Shown here: positions 44,773 through 53,321 of the stretch, one piece after another
Layout: each line of letters begins with the position of its first letter
How positions within the stretch are numbered: position 1 is the first letter of the stretch
From: Marinovum sp048263515
Lineage (GTDB): Bacteria > Pseudomonadota > Alphaproteobacteria > Rhodobacterales > Rhodobacteraceae
DNA length: 64,000 nucleotides
Direction: 5' to 3'
Assembly (NCBI RefSeq): GCF_048263515.1
Contig: NZ_JBLXEC010000008.1
Coordinates: 93,618 to 157,617 of the forward strand
Program-made: the position numbers and the translations under genes
The notes under the pieces: model-generated
Database searches by the model: none
What the model saw: only the letters and a program-made list of their open reading frames with translations
Told to the model about the DNA's origin: nothing

Positions 44773-44831
44773 TCCGGCTTGCTCCCCCCGCGGGGGGCGC
44801 TACCCTTGGCCCCTTGCAGGAGGGATCCCCG

Positions 44832-45647
44832 ATGATACGCCGATTTGCCGCCTCGCTCAGCCTCGCGCTGGGCCTGAGCACCCTGCCGCTGCTTGCGGCG
44901 GCGCATGAGTTCTACATTGACGCCCTTGCCTGGGAAGTGCCTTCGAACAGCCAACTGATCGCCAACCTGCGCGTCGGCGAGGATTTCGAGGGCCCGGCCT
45001 ATTCCTACTTTCCGCCGCGCATCCAGCGCTTCGACATCCTGATGGGCGACAACACCTATCCGGTCGAAGGCCGCGCCGGCGACCGTCCGGCCCTGCGCAT
45101 GGCGACGCCCGAGAACGGGTTGGCGGTGGTGGTGCATGTGACCAATGACACCACCCTGACCTACAGCGACTGGGAGCTGTTCCAGCGGTTTGTCACCCAC
45201 AAGGACTGGGCCGGGCTGATCGCCGACCACCAGGCACGCGGCCTGCCCGAAACCGGCTTTCGCGAGAATTACTCTCGCTACGGCAAGGCGTTGATTGCCG
45301 TGGGCGATGGCGCCGGGGCCGATCGCGAGGCCGGCCTGCAGACCGAGATCGTGGCGCTGGCCAACCCCTATACCGACGATCTGTCTGACGGGCTGCCGGT
45401 ACGGGTGCTCTACCAGGGCGCGCCGCGCGGGGATGCGCAGGTCGAGCTCTTCGCCAAGTCGCCGGAGGGTGAGGTGACCGTCAGCCTGCTGCGCACCGAT
45501 GCCGAGGGCGTGGCCGTGCTGCCGGTCTCACCCGGTCATGTCTACCTGGCCGATGCGGTGGTGGTGCGCCCGCTGGAGCCGGCGACGGCAGAGGACCCGG
45601 TGTGGGAATCGCTCTGGGCGTCGCTGACGTTCAAGGTGCCGGAGTGA
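44832..45647 (+). CDS. DUF4198-like secreted protein
   Basis: A 271-aa exported protein. The signal peptide (IRRFAASLSLALGLSTLPLL AAA) is followed directly by HEFYID, where an N-terminal His could bind metal after cleavage. The body (VPSNSQLIANLRVGEDFEGP, FPPRIQRFDI, LPVRVLYQGAPRGDAQVELF) resembles DUF4198 proteins, several of which are linked to nickel or cobalt uptake. No metal transporter is adjacent, so the role is open. ATG 44832 follows CAGGAGGGA. Confidence 0.78.
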   Translation: MIRRFAASLSLALGLSTLPLLAAAHEFYIDALAWEVPSNSQLIANLRVGEDFEGPAYSYFPPRIQRFDILMGDNTYPVEGRAGDRPALRMATPENGLAVVVHVTNDTTLTYSDWELFQRFVTHKDWAGLIADHQARGLPETGFRENYSRYGKALIAVGDGAGADREAGLQTEIVALANPYTDDLSDGLPVRVLYQGAPRGDAQVELFAKSPEGEVTVSLLRTDAEGVAVLPVSPGHVYLADAVVVRPLEPATAEDPVWESLWASLTFKVPE

Positions 45648-45660
45648 GGGTGAGGCGCGA

Positions 45661-46032
45661 CACGTCCCGGGCTTGACCCGGGACCTCGTCTCCAGCGCCT
45701 GCCATGAGGCCCCGGATCAGGTCCGGGGCGCGTTGCGCTGGAATGATGACCGTTGGCACCAGGCAAGCACGTCACGACCGAGGCTCTCTAGACGTCGCCT
45801 ACCCGCTTCGCACGTCCCGGACTTGATCCGGGACCTCTCCTCCAACGTCTGACAAGAGGCCCCGGATCAAGTCCGGGGCGCGTTGCGCTGGAATAATGAC
45901 CGTTGGCACCAGACAAGCACGTCACCGCAGAGGCTCTTTAGACGCCGCCCCCACTTCCGCACGTCCCGGACTTGATCCGGGACCTCAGCACCAGCGCCTG
46001 ACAAGAGGCCCCGGATCAGGTCCGGGGGCGCG
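45661..46032. repeat. REP-like tandem array, 150-bp period
   Basis: CACGTCCCGG(G/A)CTTGA begins at 45661, 45811 and 45960, giving two full units and a third partial. Each unit holds the palindrome (CCCGGACTTGATCCGGGACC, a centre, GAGGCCCCGGAT...TCCGGGG) plus a constant linker that includes GCGTTGCGCTGGAAT, ATGACCGTTGGCACCAG and AAGCACGTCA. The array fills the gap between the DUF4198 and cobalamin adenosyltransferase genes, which are convergent. Confidence 0.9.
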
Positions 46033-46045
46033 ACACAAGACGAAC

Positions 46046-46618
46046 TTATCGATTGGCCCCAGGCACCCAGAGCACGTCATCCGCCCCGTCGTTATTCGCA
46101 ATCCGCCCGGCCACGAAGAACCAGTCGGACAGGCGGTTCAGATAGGTCACCGCATGGCTGTTGATCGACTCGACCCCGGCCAGTTGCACCGCCAGCCGCT
46201 CAGCCCGGCGTGCCACTGTGCGGCACAGGTGCAGATGTGCCGCCAAGGCCGATCCACCCGGCAGGATGAAGCTCCGAAGCGGCGTCAGCTTGGCGTTCAT
46301 CGCGTCGATCTCGGCTTCGAGCCGTGCGGTCTGTTCCGCCACCATCCGCAGCGGCGGATACTCGGGCTCGACGTCCCCTTCCGGCTCGGGGTTGCAGAGG
46401 TCGGCACCCAGGTCGAAGAGGTCGTTCTGGATGCGCGCCAGCGCCGCGTCGGCCTCGCCCTCGGCGTGCAGCCGTGCCAAGCCGACGGTGGCATTCAACT
46501 CATCAGAGGTGCCATAGGCCGAAACCCGCAGCGCGTGCTTGGCGACCCGCGTGCCATTGCCCAGCGCGGTGTCACCCTTGTCGCCGGTGCGGGTGTAGAT
46601 CTTGCTCAGGACAACCAT
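46046..46618 (-). CDS. Cob(I)yrinic acid a,c-diamide/cobalamin adenosyltransferase (PduO type)
   Basis: A 190-aa PduO-type ATP:cob(I)alamin adenosyltransferase, making adenosylcobalamin. The N-terminal ATP motif is TRTGDKGDTALGNG and the active site region SAYGTSDELNA; FILPGGS and CRTVARRAERL follow. It begins 1 nt after the stop of a small two-helix membrane protein gene in the same direction. Confidence 0.94.
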   Translation of the reverse strand: MVVLSKIYTRTGDKGDTALGNGTRVAKHALRVSAYGTSDELNATVGLARLHAEGEADAALARIQNDLFDLGADLCNPEPEGDVEPEYPPLRMVAEQTARLEAEIDAMNAKLTPLRSFILPGGSALAAHLHLCRTVARRAERLAVQLAGVESINSHAVTYLNRLSDWFFVAGRIANNDGADDVLWVPGANR

Positions 46619-46619
46619 C

Positions 46620-46823
46620 TCAGCTCTTCCCCCGGATCCAGACGAAGGCCAGGATCAGCACCACCGCGACGAATTGCGCGATGATCCGCCAGCGCATCGC
46701 CTTGTTGGCGTATTTCTTGTTGAAATCTCCGCCCTTGGCAAAGCTTCCGATGCCAAAGAACAGAATGACCACCACGGCGAGCAGCGCGATGCCGATGATG
46801 TAGAAAAGCGGGTCGTTCGCCAT
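46620..46823 (-). CDS. Small two-helix membrane protein
   Basis: A 67-aa protein with two membrane helices (FYIIGIALLAVVVILFFGIG and IIAQFVAVVLILAFVWI) separated by a basic loop (GGDFNKKYANKAMRWR). Homologues are common in Rhodobacterales and partly resemble HIG1-type proteins; function unknown. Start 46823 follows GGAGG at 6 nt; an in-frame upstream start lacks such a site. It is upstream of and likely coupled to the cobalamin adenosyltransferase gene. Confidence 0.85.
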   Translation of the reverse strand: MANDPLFYIIGIALLAVVVILFFGIGSFAKGGDFNKKYANKAMRWRIIAQFVAVVLILAFVWIRGKS

Positions 46824-46910
46824 GACGGCCTCCGGAATTTGTAGCTGCAGTGTGACATAAGCCAAGGGGCGGCGAAAGCGAACCGGCGTTTCGCCTCACC
46901 CCGCGGCGCA

Positions 46911-47738
46911 TCAGCCCTTGGCGAGGATCCAGTCGAGCCAGGCGGTGGGCAGGAGCCGCTTCAGCGCGCCCATGGCGTAGGTCGGCGTGGTCACGTAGTA
47001 CCGCGCGCGGGGCGCGGGATCCTCGAGCGCGCGCCAGAGCTTTTCGGTTACCGCCGAGGGTGGCAGTTCAAACCGGGCCGGGCCGTTTTCATCGTAGAGG
47101 CGTTTGAGCAGGCGGGTGCGATATTGCTCGGCACGGGGCGAGGCCTCCCAGTCAACCCAGCGCTCGAAATGCGCCGCCGAGTTCTTGCGGAATTGCGAGG
47201 TCACCGGGCCGGGTTCGATCGTGATGATCTTGAGCGGCGTGTCGCGCATCTCGATCCGCAGCGTGTCGGTCAGCCCTTCCAGCGCGTGTTTGCTGGCGTT
47301 ATAGGCGCCGCGCCAAGGCGCCGCGACAAAGCCGAGGACGGACGAGCAATTGACGATGCGGCCATGCCCCTGCGCCCGCATCACCGGGATCACCTGGCGG
47401 GTGAGGTCATGAACACCGAAGACATTGGTCTGGAAAAGCTCGACCAGCGCCTCGCGCGGCAGGTCTTCGACCGCACCGGGGGTGGCAAAGGCGCCGTTGT
47501 TGAACAGCGCGTCGAGGGTGCCGCCGGTGGCCTGGAGCACTTCGGCAAGGCCGGTCTTTATGCTCTCGGGATCGGCGTAGTCGATGCGCGGGCTCTCGAA
47601 GCCTTCGTCGCGCAGGGTCTGGCAGTCGACTTCCTTGCGGCAGGAGGCAAAGACGCGCCAGCCACGGCGTTGCAGACCAAGGGCCGCATCGCGGCCGATG
47701 CCCGACGAACAGCCGGTAATCAGAATGGACTTGCGCAT
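46911..47738 (-). CDS. Short-chain dehydrogenase/reductase
   Basis: A 275-aa classical SDR with TGCSSGIG (NAD(P)-binding, near residue 8), NNGAF, catalytic Ser in NCSSVLG and YxxxK in YNASKHALEG. Substrate is unknown; the C-terminal segment (YYVTTPTYAMGALKRLLPTA) resembles SDRs annotated as short-chain oxidoreductases. ATG 47738 follows AGGAG at 6 nt. Confidence 0.9.
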   Translation of the reverse strand: MRKSILITGCSSGIGRDAALGLQRRGWRVFASCRKEVDCQTLRDEGFESPRIDYADPESIKTGLAEVLQATGGTLDALFNNGAFATPGAVEDLPREALVELFQTNVFGVHDLTRQVIPVMRAQGHGRIVNCSSVLGFVAAPWRGAYNASKHALEGLTDTLRIEMRDTPLKIITIEPGPVTSQFRKNSAAHFERWVDWEASPRAEQYRTRLLKRLYDENGPARFELPPSAVTEKLWRALEDPAPRARYYVTTPTYAMGALKRLLPTAWLDWILAKG

Positions 47739-47817
47739 GAAGGCTCCTGTCTGAGGACTCATGCGCAAGATGTGGGTCAGTCGGGGGGAAGGTGCAAGCA
47801 GGTAGCGTGCTGTCGGC

Positions 47818-48576
47818 CTACTGGCGGGCGACGAGGCGGCCGGCCATCCAGCCGATGCGGCCGTCGTCTTCCGACTTCAGCTTGACCCAGCCGTCGGGAC
47901 CGTTGCGCAGGATGCGCACGTTGGACCCTGCGGGCATCGCCTTGAGCACCGGGAAGTTGGTGCCGGGACCCATGCGCATGTTGGCGCGGGTGCCCTTGAT
48001 CCGACCGGCGGCAAATCGCGACACGGCGGGGCTCTCGCCACGGGTCGAGATCGTCGGCATCACGCCGGTCGGCGCGCCGGCCAGCTCTCGCGGGCGCATG
48101 CGCGGGCGGGGCGAAGCGTCGGGGGCGGCAGCGGTGTTGGGGCCGATGGCAAGGGTGATGGGGGCCTCGGCCTCTTCGGTCAGATCATCGGGGCGCAGAC
48201 GCGGCGAGATGGTCTTGCTGGTGATCTTGATGGTGGCTTGGGGCGCGGCTTCGGGCTGGGCCGGTTGCGCCTCGGCGGCATCGGCGGCAAAGGATACGGC
48301 CTGGATGTTCTCGAGGCTGCCGGTGCGGGTGGCGGGATGCTTGTCACGCAGGGCGGTCAGCAGGGCGGTTTCGAGCTGACGCTGAACGCTGCCGCGGGGG
48401 CCGAGATCGGCCTCGGCCACTTGGTGCGGGGCTGTGTCAGCCGGCGCGGCTTGGGCAGCGGCAAGGATCGGGGCGGTGTCGGTCTTGGACGGTCCGGCCT
48501 GGAAATCGGCGCCGCCGGATGCCTCGTAGTAGCCCCAGCCGAGAAATGCGAAAGTCAACCAGACGTAGGTTTTCAT
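47818..48576 (-). CDS. SH3-domain protein (paralogue 1)
   Basis: A 252-aa protein with an N-terminal hydrophobic segment (TYVWLTFAFLGWGYYEASGG) acting as signal or anchor, a Pro/Ala-rich middle (about residues 30-180) and a C-terminal bacterial SH3 domain (RANMRMGPGTNFPVLKAMPA, GWVKLKSEDDGRIGWMAGRL). It likely binds peptidoglycan or a partner in the periplasm. It is paralogous to the next gene upstream (48877-49419): both share the MKxYxWxTFxFL start and an LETAxLTAxR segment. A related inverted repeat lies upstream of both. Confidence 0.82.
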   Translation of the reverse strand: MKTYVWLTFAFLGWGYYEASGGADFQAGPSKTDTAPILAAAQAAPADTAPHQVAEADLGPRGSVQRQLETALLTALRDKHPATRTGSLENIQAVSFAADAAEAQPAQPEAAPQATIKITSKTISPRLRPDDLTEEAEAPITLAIGPNTAAAPDASPRPRMRPRELAGAPTGVMPTISTRGESPAVSRFAAGRIKGTRANMRMGPGTNFPVLKAMPAGSNVRILRNGPDGWVKLKSEDDGRIGWMAGRLVARQ

Positions 48577-48671
48577 GGCGGTATCCCTTGTTCACATATC
48601 GTCGCCTGAACGGCGACAGGTTCGGCGCGTGAGGTGAGACCTGGATTGCACGAAAGGGCCCGCGAAACGCG

Positions 48672-48694
48672 GGGAAAACCGATGCAGGTTTCCC
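48672..48694. promoter_or_regulatory. Inverted repeat upstream of SH3 paralogue 1
   Basis: GGGAAAACC-GATGCA-GGTTTCCC, an 8-bp stem with a one-base bulge, about 96 bp upstream of the SH3 gene start. A matching dyad lies at 49499-49522 upstream of the paralogue. Candidate operator, or alternatively an RNA hairpin in the 5' leader. Confidence 0.5.
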
Positions 48695-48799
48695 GGAAGT
48701 GCTGCCGCCCGATTGTGCCGTCTCAGCCGTCGTGGCCAGTTGTCGAGTTAACCGCGGCGGGAGTCACTTGGTTCCCGAATTGAGAACTTTTTTATTGAC

Positions 48800-48834
48800 A
48801 AAAAGAACGCCGCGCTCGCAGTGCGGCGCGGCGT
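48800..48834 (-). terminator. Rho-independent terminator of SH3 paralogue 2
   Basis: On the minus strand ACGCCGCGC pairs exactly with GCGCGGCGT (48826-48834 and 48807-48815) and is followed by TCTTTTTG. It is 42 nt past the stop of the upstream SH3 gene, so the two SH3 genes are transcribed separately. Confidence 0.85.
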
Positions 48835-48876
48835 CGGCCCTCTGGCCGGTGTCGAACGAGGGGCGGTTGCTAGGTC

Positions 48877-49419
48877 TCAGACCTCGTCGAGCAGGAAGTC
48901 GGCGATCCAGCCGATCTGGCCTTCGGGCAGAACCTGCAGCCGCACCCAGCCTGCACCATCATCCTCGAGCACCTCGACCGAGGTGCCGCGCGTCAGCTGG
49001 CCAAGGACACCGTGATCGGTGCCCGGCCCTTCACGCAGGTTGACGCGGGTGCCGTTGACCGAGCGCAGGTCGCGCGCCTCGGCCTCGGTGGCGGGAAGGG
49101 TCACCGCGACGCGGGTCTCCTCAGACACCGGCGCGGTCTCGACCGACGGCTCCTGGCTGCGAATCGCGGTCAGCACCGCGGTCTCCAGCTGCGCCTGGGC
49201 CGGATCGATGGTTTCGCCCGGCGCTGGCGCCAGGCTGGCGCTGTCGACCAATGCCAGCCGCGTGACTTCGTGGCGGCGGGCGATCTCCTGCACAAGCAGG
49301 GGGTCGACCTCGGCAAAGACCTCGATGCCGTTGGCCCCGGGCTTGAACTCCGCACCGTCGGACAACTGGTAATATGCTACCGCCAAAAACCCGAAGGTCA
49401 CCCAGATATAGGATTTCAT
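48877..49419 (-). CDS. SH3-domain protein (paralogue 2)
   Basis: A 180-aa protein built like its downstream paralogue: N-terminal hydrophobic segment (SYIWVTFGFLAVAYYQLSDG), a short linker region with QLETAVLTAIRSQEP, and a C-terminal bacterial SH3 domain (TRVNLREGPGTDHGVLGQLT, AGWVRLQVLPEGQIGWIADF). No catalytic domain is present. ATG 49419 follows GGGGGAG. Its own terminator follows. Similar N-termini and middle motifs indicate duplication. Confidence 0.82.
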   Translation of the reverse strand: MKSYIWVTFGFLAVAYYQLSDGAEFKPGANGIEVFAEVDPLLVQEIARRHEVTRLALVDSASLAPAPGETIDPAQAQLETAVLTAIRSQEPSVETAPVSEETRVAVTLPATEAEARDLRSVNGTRVNLREGPGTDHGVLGQLTRGTSVEVLEDDGAGWVRLQVLPEGQIGWIADFLLDEV

Positions 49420-49498
49420 GCCGCTCCCCCGCTCACTCGTACCTGCAGACTTTTCCACGCTCCGGAGTCTGGATACCAGATTCGGCCTCTCGAACTAA

Positions 49499-49522
49499 GG
49501 GAAAACCGCTTTGGATTTTCCC
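49499..49522. promoter_or_regulatory. Inverted repeat upstream of SH3 paralogue 2
   Basis: GGGAAAACC-GCTTT-GGATTTTCCC, about 80 bp upstream of the gene start. On the minus strand both copies end in CGGTTTTCCC. The shared element suggests common control of the paralogues. Confidence 0.5.
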
Positions 49523-49619
49523 ATCTAACCTGATGCACCCCGACATGACCCCAAGGATAGTGATCGGTTGCGCCTTTCAGGTGCTTTACGGTTCTCGCGG
49601 CTGAGGCTACACCATATGC

Positions 49620-51926
49620 ATGAGCGAAGAGACACCCGACAACAATATCGGCCAAGCCGAACTGGCAGAACCCCTGCGCCGGGCGCTGGGTGAACGCTAT
49701 CTCACCTATGCGCTTTCGACCATCATGCACCGGGCCCTGCCCGATGCGCGTGACGGGCTGAAACCGGTGCACCGGCGCATCCTTTATGCGATGCACCGGC
49801 TGCGGCTGGCGTCGAATGGCAAGTTCCTGAAATCCGCCAAGATCTCTGGCGACACCATGGGCGATTTCCACCCCCATGGCGATGCCGCGATCTATGATGC
49901 GATGGCGCGGCTGGCGCAGGATTTCAACGTCCGCTACCCGCTGGTCGACGGCCAGGGCAACTTCGGCAATATCGACGGCGACAATCCCGCCGCCAGCCGG
50001 TACACCGAGGCGCGGATGACTTTTGTCGCCGAGGCGCTTCTCAACGGACTTGATGAAAATGCGGTGGATTTCCGCGACAACTATGACGGCCGCCTGACCG
50101 AGCCGGTTGTCCTGCCCGCCGAATTCCCCAACCTGCTGGCCAATGGCTCTTCGGGCATTGCCGTCGGCATGGCGACCAACATTCCGCCACACAACATCCC
50201 CGAGCTGATCGACGCCTGTCTGCATCTGATCAAGGTGCCCGACGCCCGCGACGAGACCCTGCTGAACTACGTGCCCGGCCCCGATTTCCCCACCGGCGGC
50301 GTGATCGTCGAGCCGCGCGAAAACATCGCCGAGGCCTATCGCACCGGCCGTGGCTCCTTCCGCCTGCGGGCCAAGCACGAGGTCGAGGACCTCGGCCGCG
50401 GCCAGTGGCAGATCGTCGTCACCGAGATCCCCTATCAGGTGCAGAAGTCCAAGCTGATCGAAAAGATCGCCGAGCTGATCCAGACCAAGAAGGTGCCGAT
50501 CCTCGCCGACATCCGCGACGAGAGCGCCGACGACATCCGCATGGTGCTGGAACCGAGGTCCAAGAACGTCGATCCCGACGTGCTGATGGGCATGCTCTAC
50601 CGCAACTCCGATCTCGAGGTGCGCTTTTCGCTCAACATGAACGTGCTGATCGACGGCGTCACGCCCAAGGTCTGCTCGATGAAGGAGGTGCTGCGCGCCT
50701 TCCTCGACTTCCGCCGCGAGGTGCTGCAACGGCGCTCGCTGCACCGGATGGAAAAGATCGACCACCGGCTGGAAGTGCTGGAAGGCCTGATCATCGCCTT
50801 CCTCAACCTCGACCGGGTGATCGACATCATCCGCTACGACAACGAGCCCAAGCCGGCCCTGATGCGCGAGGACTGGGGCCGCGACTTCGTGCGCGCCACG
50901 GACGAAAGCGACTATGTCCCGCCGGCCGCGACCGAGGCGCTCAGCCTGACCGAGGTCCAGGCCGAGGCGATCCTCAACATGCGCCTGCGCGCCCTGCGCC
51001 GGCTCGAGGAGATGGCGCTTCTGAACGAGCGCGATGCCCTGATGGAGGAACGCGCCGGGCTCGAGGATCTGCTCGAGAACGAGGGCCTGCAATGGGCCCG
51101 GATCGCCGACCAGCTGAAAGAGGCGAAAAAGACCTTCGGCAAGGGATATGAGGCCGGCACTCGCCGCACCGTCTTTGCCGAGGCCGGCGAGATCGAGGAG
51201 GTCCCGATCGAAGCGATGATCGACCGCGAGCCGATCACCGTGGTCTGCTCGCAGATGGGCTGGATCCGCGCCATGACCGGCCATATCGACCTGGGCCGCG
51301 AACTCAAGTTCAAGGACGGCGACGGCCCGCGCTTCATCTTCCATGCCGAAACGACCGACCGGCTGCTGGTCTTTGGCTCGAACGGCAGGTTCTACACCAT
51401 TTCCGCTGCCAACCTGCCCGGCGGCCGCGGCATGGGTGAACCGCTGCGGCTGATGGTCGACCTGCCCAACGAGGCCGAGATCGTCGATCTCTTCATCCAC
51501 CGACCCGAGCGCAAGCTGCTGGTCGCCTCCTCCGCTGGTGACGGCTTCGTCGTGCCCGAGGGTGAAGTGGTGGCCCAGACCCGCGCCGGCAAGCAGGTGC
51601 TCAACGTCCGCGCGCCGGCCCGCGCCCGCGTCTGCAAGCCGGTGACCGGCGATGCCGTGGCCGTGGTGGGCGAGAACCGCAAGGTGCTGGTCTTCCCGCT
51701 CGACGAACTGCCGGAGATGGGCCGCGGCAAGGGCGTGCGCCTGCAGAAGTACAAGGATGGCGGCATGTCCGACGCCACCACCTTCACCCTCGCCGAAGGG
51801 CTGAGCTGGCGCGATCCCGCCGGCCGCACCCGCACCGAGAGCGATCTTGGCGAATGGCTGGGCAAACGTGCCGGCACCGGCCGCATGGCGCCGCGCGGCT
51901 TCCCGCGCGACAACAGCTTTACCTGA
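49620..51926 (+). CDS. parC: DNA topoisomerase IV subunit A
   Basis: A 768-aa type IIA topoisomerase subunit that decatenates chromosomes with ParE. The catalytic tyrosine is Y128 in AASRYTEAR. The N-terminal winged-helix domain includes HRALPDARDGLKPVHRRILY. The C-terminal beta-pinwheel lacks the GyrA box, consistent with ParC. In the quinolone-determining segment HPHGDAAIYDAM, the position matching E. coli ParC Ser80 is Ala89 and the Glu84 position is Asp93. No parE is within the window. Confidence 0.96.
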   Translation: MSEETPDNNIGQAELAEPLRRALGERYLTYALSTIMHRALPDARDGLKPVHRRILYAMHRLRLASNGKFLKSAKISGDTMGDFHPHGDAAIYDAMARLAQDFNVRYPLVDGQGNFGNIDGDNPAASRYTEARMTFVAEALLNGLDENAVDFRDNYDGRLTEPVVLPAEFPNLLANGSSGIAVGMATNIPPHNIPELIDACLHLIKVPDARDETLLNYVPGPDFPTGGVIVEPRENIAEAYRTGRGSFRLRAKHEVEDLGRGQWQIVVTEIPYQVQKSKLIEKIAELIQTKKVPILADIRDESADDIRMVLEPRSKNVDPDVLMGMLYRNSDLEVRFSLNMNVLIDGVTPKVCSMKEVLRAFLDFRREVLQRRSLHRMEKIDHRLEVLEGLIIAFLNLDRVIDIIRYDNEPKPALMREDWGRDFVRATDESDYVPPAATEALSLTEVQAEAILNMRLRALRRLEEMALLNERDALMEERAGLEDLLENEGLQWARIADQLKEAKKTFGKGYEAGTRRTVFAEAGEIEEVPIEAMIDREPITVVCSQMGWIRAMTGHIDLGRELKFKDGDGPRFIFHAETTDRLLVFGSNGRFYTISAANLPGGRGMGEPLRLMVDLPNEAEIVDLFIHRPERKLLVASSAGDGFVVPEGEVVAQTRAGKQVLNVRAPARARVCKPVTGDAVAVVGENRKVLVFPLDELPEMGRGKGVRLQKYKDGGMSDATTFTLAEGLSWRDPAGRTRTESDLGEWLGKRAGTGRMAPRGFPRDNSFT

Positions 51927-52004
51927 CAGCGCCGCCGCCCGGCTGGTTGACAACCGGGCGGCGCCGTCTTCCTCTGTGGCCAGAGAGCCCGCGGAGAGCC
52001 TGAC

Positions 52005-53321
52005 ATGCCCGAGACCTCAGCCTGGGAAAAGGCCTCGCCCGCGACCGGCGGCGGGCAGCCCGTGCCTCTGACGCCCAGCGCGTCCCTGCCCGCGGCCAGT
52101 TGGCCACCGCCCGGCAGCTACGCCAGCCCCACCCCGCCAGAGACGCTGACCACGGACTTCGTCGGCAAGCGCCGCGCGGTCTTCTGGCTGGCGCTCAAGA
52201 CCGGCGCCTTGACCGTGCTGACCCTGGGCCTCTACCGCTTCTGGATGAAGACCCGGCTGCGACGCTGGTACTGGTCGGCCACCCGCCCCGGCGGCACGCC
52301 GCTGGAATACGTCGGCGATCCTTACGAAAAGCTGCTGGGCTTCCTGATCGCCGTGGTGATCCTCGCCTTCTATATCGGCGTGGTGAACCTGGCGCTGATG
52401 TTCGTCAGCTTCTCGCTGTTCCAGCAGAACTACATGGCCTATGCGGTCAGCTTTCTGGGGGTGATCCCGCTGTGGTTCTACGCCCGCTACCGCGCCCGCC
52501 GCTACGTCCTGGCCCGCACCCGCTGGCGCGGCGTGCGCTTCGGCATGGCACCCGGCGCCTGGGGTTATGTCTGGCGGGCGCTGCTGCACTGGACGATCAC
52601 CCTGCTCACCCTCGGCCTGCTCTGGCCGCGCATGACCTTCTGGCTCGAGAAATACCGCACCGACCGGACCTGGTTCGGCAATGTCCGTCTCAACCAGGGC
52701 GGCCGCTGGACCATGCTCTACCGCGCCACCTGGCCGATGTTCACGGCCCTCCTGCTGGCCGTGGCGGGCCTCGCCCTGGCCGAAGGCGCCGGCTACCCCG
52801 AGGCCTATGTGCTTGTCCTCGCGGCCTGGGTGCTGGCGGCCTACGGCTATGTCTACTACCGGGTCGAGACCACGCGCATCCTCGCCAACCACAAATCCGC
52901 CAGCGGCCTCACCCTGACCGCGCGGCCCCGCCCCTTCCGCATCCTGATGATCACCGTCCTGGGCCATCTCGCCACCGCCGTGGTGCTGGCGGTGCCGCTG
53001 GGGCTGCTGGCCTTCGGGATCATGCTGGTGCAATTCTCGCAGACCGAGATCATGCAGGATTTCGGCGAGCTCGGCGCTCTGGTCTCTGCCTTGCCGCAGC
53101 CGCTGCTGCTGGCGGTGGGCGTGGCGCTCTACTTCGCGATCTTCCTGCTCTGGGCCACCTTCACCCATGCCTGGGTGACCCTGCCCACCTGGCGGCATTA
53201 TGCCACCACGCTGACCCTCGACAATCCCGCCGCCCTGACGCAGGTCTCGCAGCGCGCCCGCGACGAGTTTCACGAGGCCGAGGGCTTTGCCGAGGCGCTC
53301 GACCTGGGGGCCGCGATATGA
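52005..53321 (+). CDS. DUF898 (YjgN-like) membrane protein
   Basis: A 438-aa inner-membrane protein. A Pro/Ala-rich N-terminus of about 45 residues precedes repeats of the DUF898 pattern: FVGKRRAVFWLALKTGALTV, LTLGLYRFWMKTRLRRW, and again FWLEKYRTDRTWFGN, LRYRATWP-like segments. Function unknown. It shares an ATGA overlap with the downstream M48 peptidase gene, a pairing that suggests a joint membrane role. Confidence 0.88.
   Translation: MPETSAWEKASPATGGGQPVPLTPSASLPAASWPPPGSYASPTPPETLTTDFVGKRRAVFWLALKTGALTVLTLGLYRFWMKTRLRRWYWSATRPGGTPLEYVGDPYEKLLGFLIAVVILAFYIGVVNLALMFVSFSLFQQNYMAYAVSFLGVIPLWFYARYRARRYVLARTRWRGVRFGMAPGAWGYVWRALLHWTITLLTLGLLWPRMTFWLEKYRTDRTWFGNVRLNQGGRWTMLYRATWPMFTALLLAVAGLALAEGAGYPEAYVLVLAAWVLAAYGYVYYRVETTRILANHKSASGLTLTARPRPFRILMITVLGHLATAVVLAVPLGLLAFGIMLVQFSQTEIMQDFGELGALVSALPQPLLLAVGVALYFAIFLLWATFTHAWVTLPTWRHYATTLTLDNPAALTQVSQRARDEFHEAEGFAEALDLGAAI

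Noticed and set aside
49416..51953. Very long open frame antisense to parC (845 aa)
   Set aside because: It runs opposite a clear ParC gene. High-GC codon bias commonly leaves such antisense frames open; the product is His/Gly/Ala/Asp-rich with no motifs.
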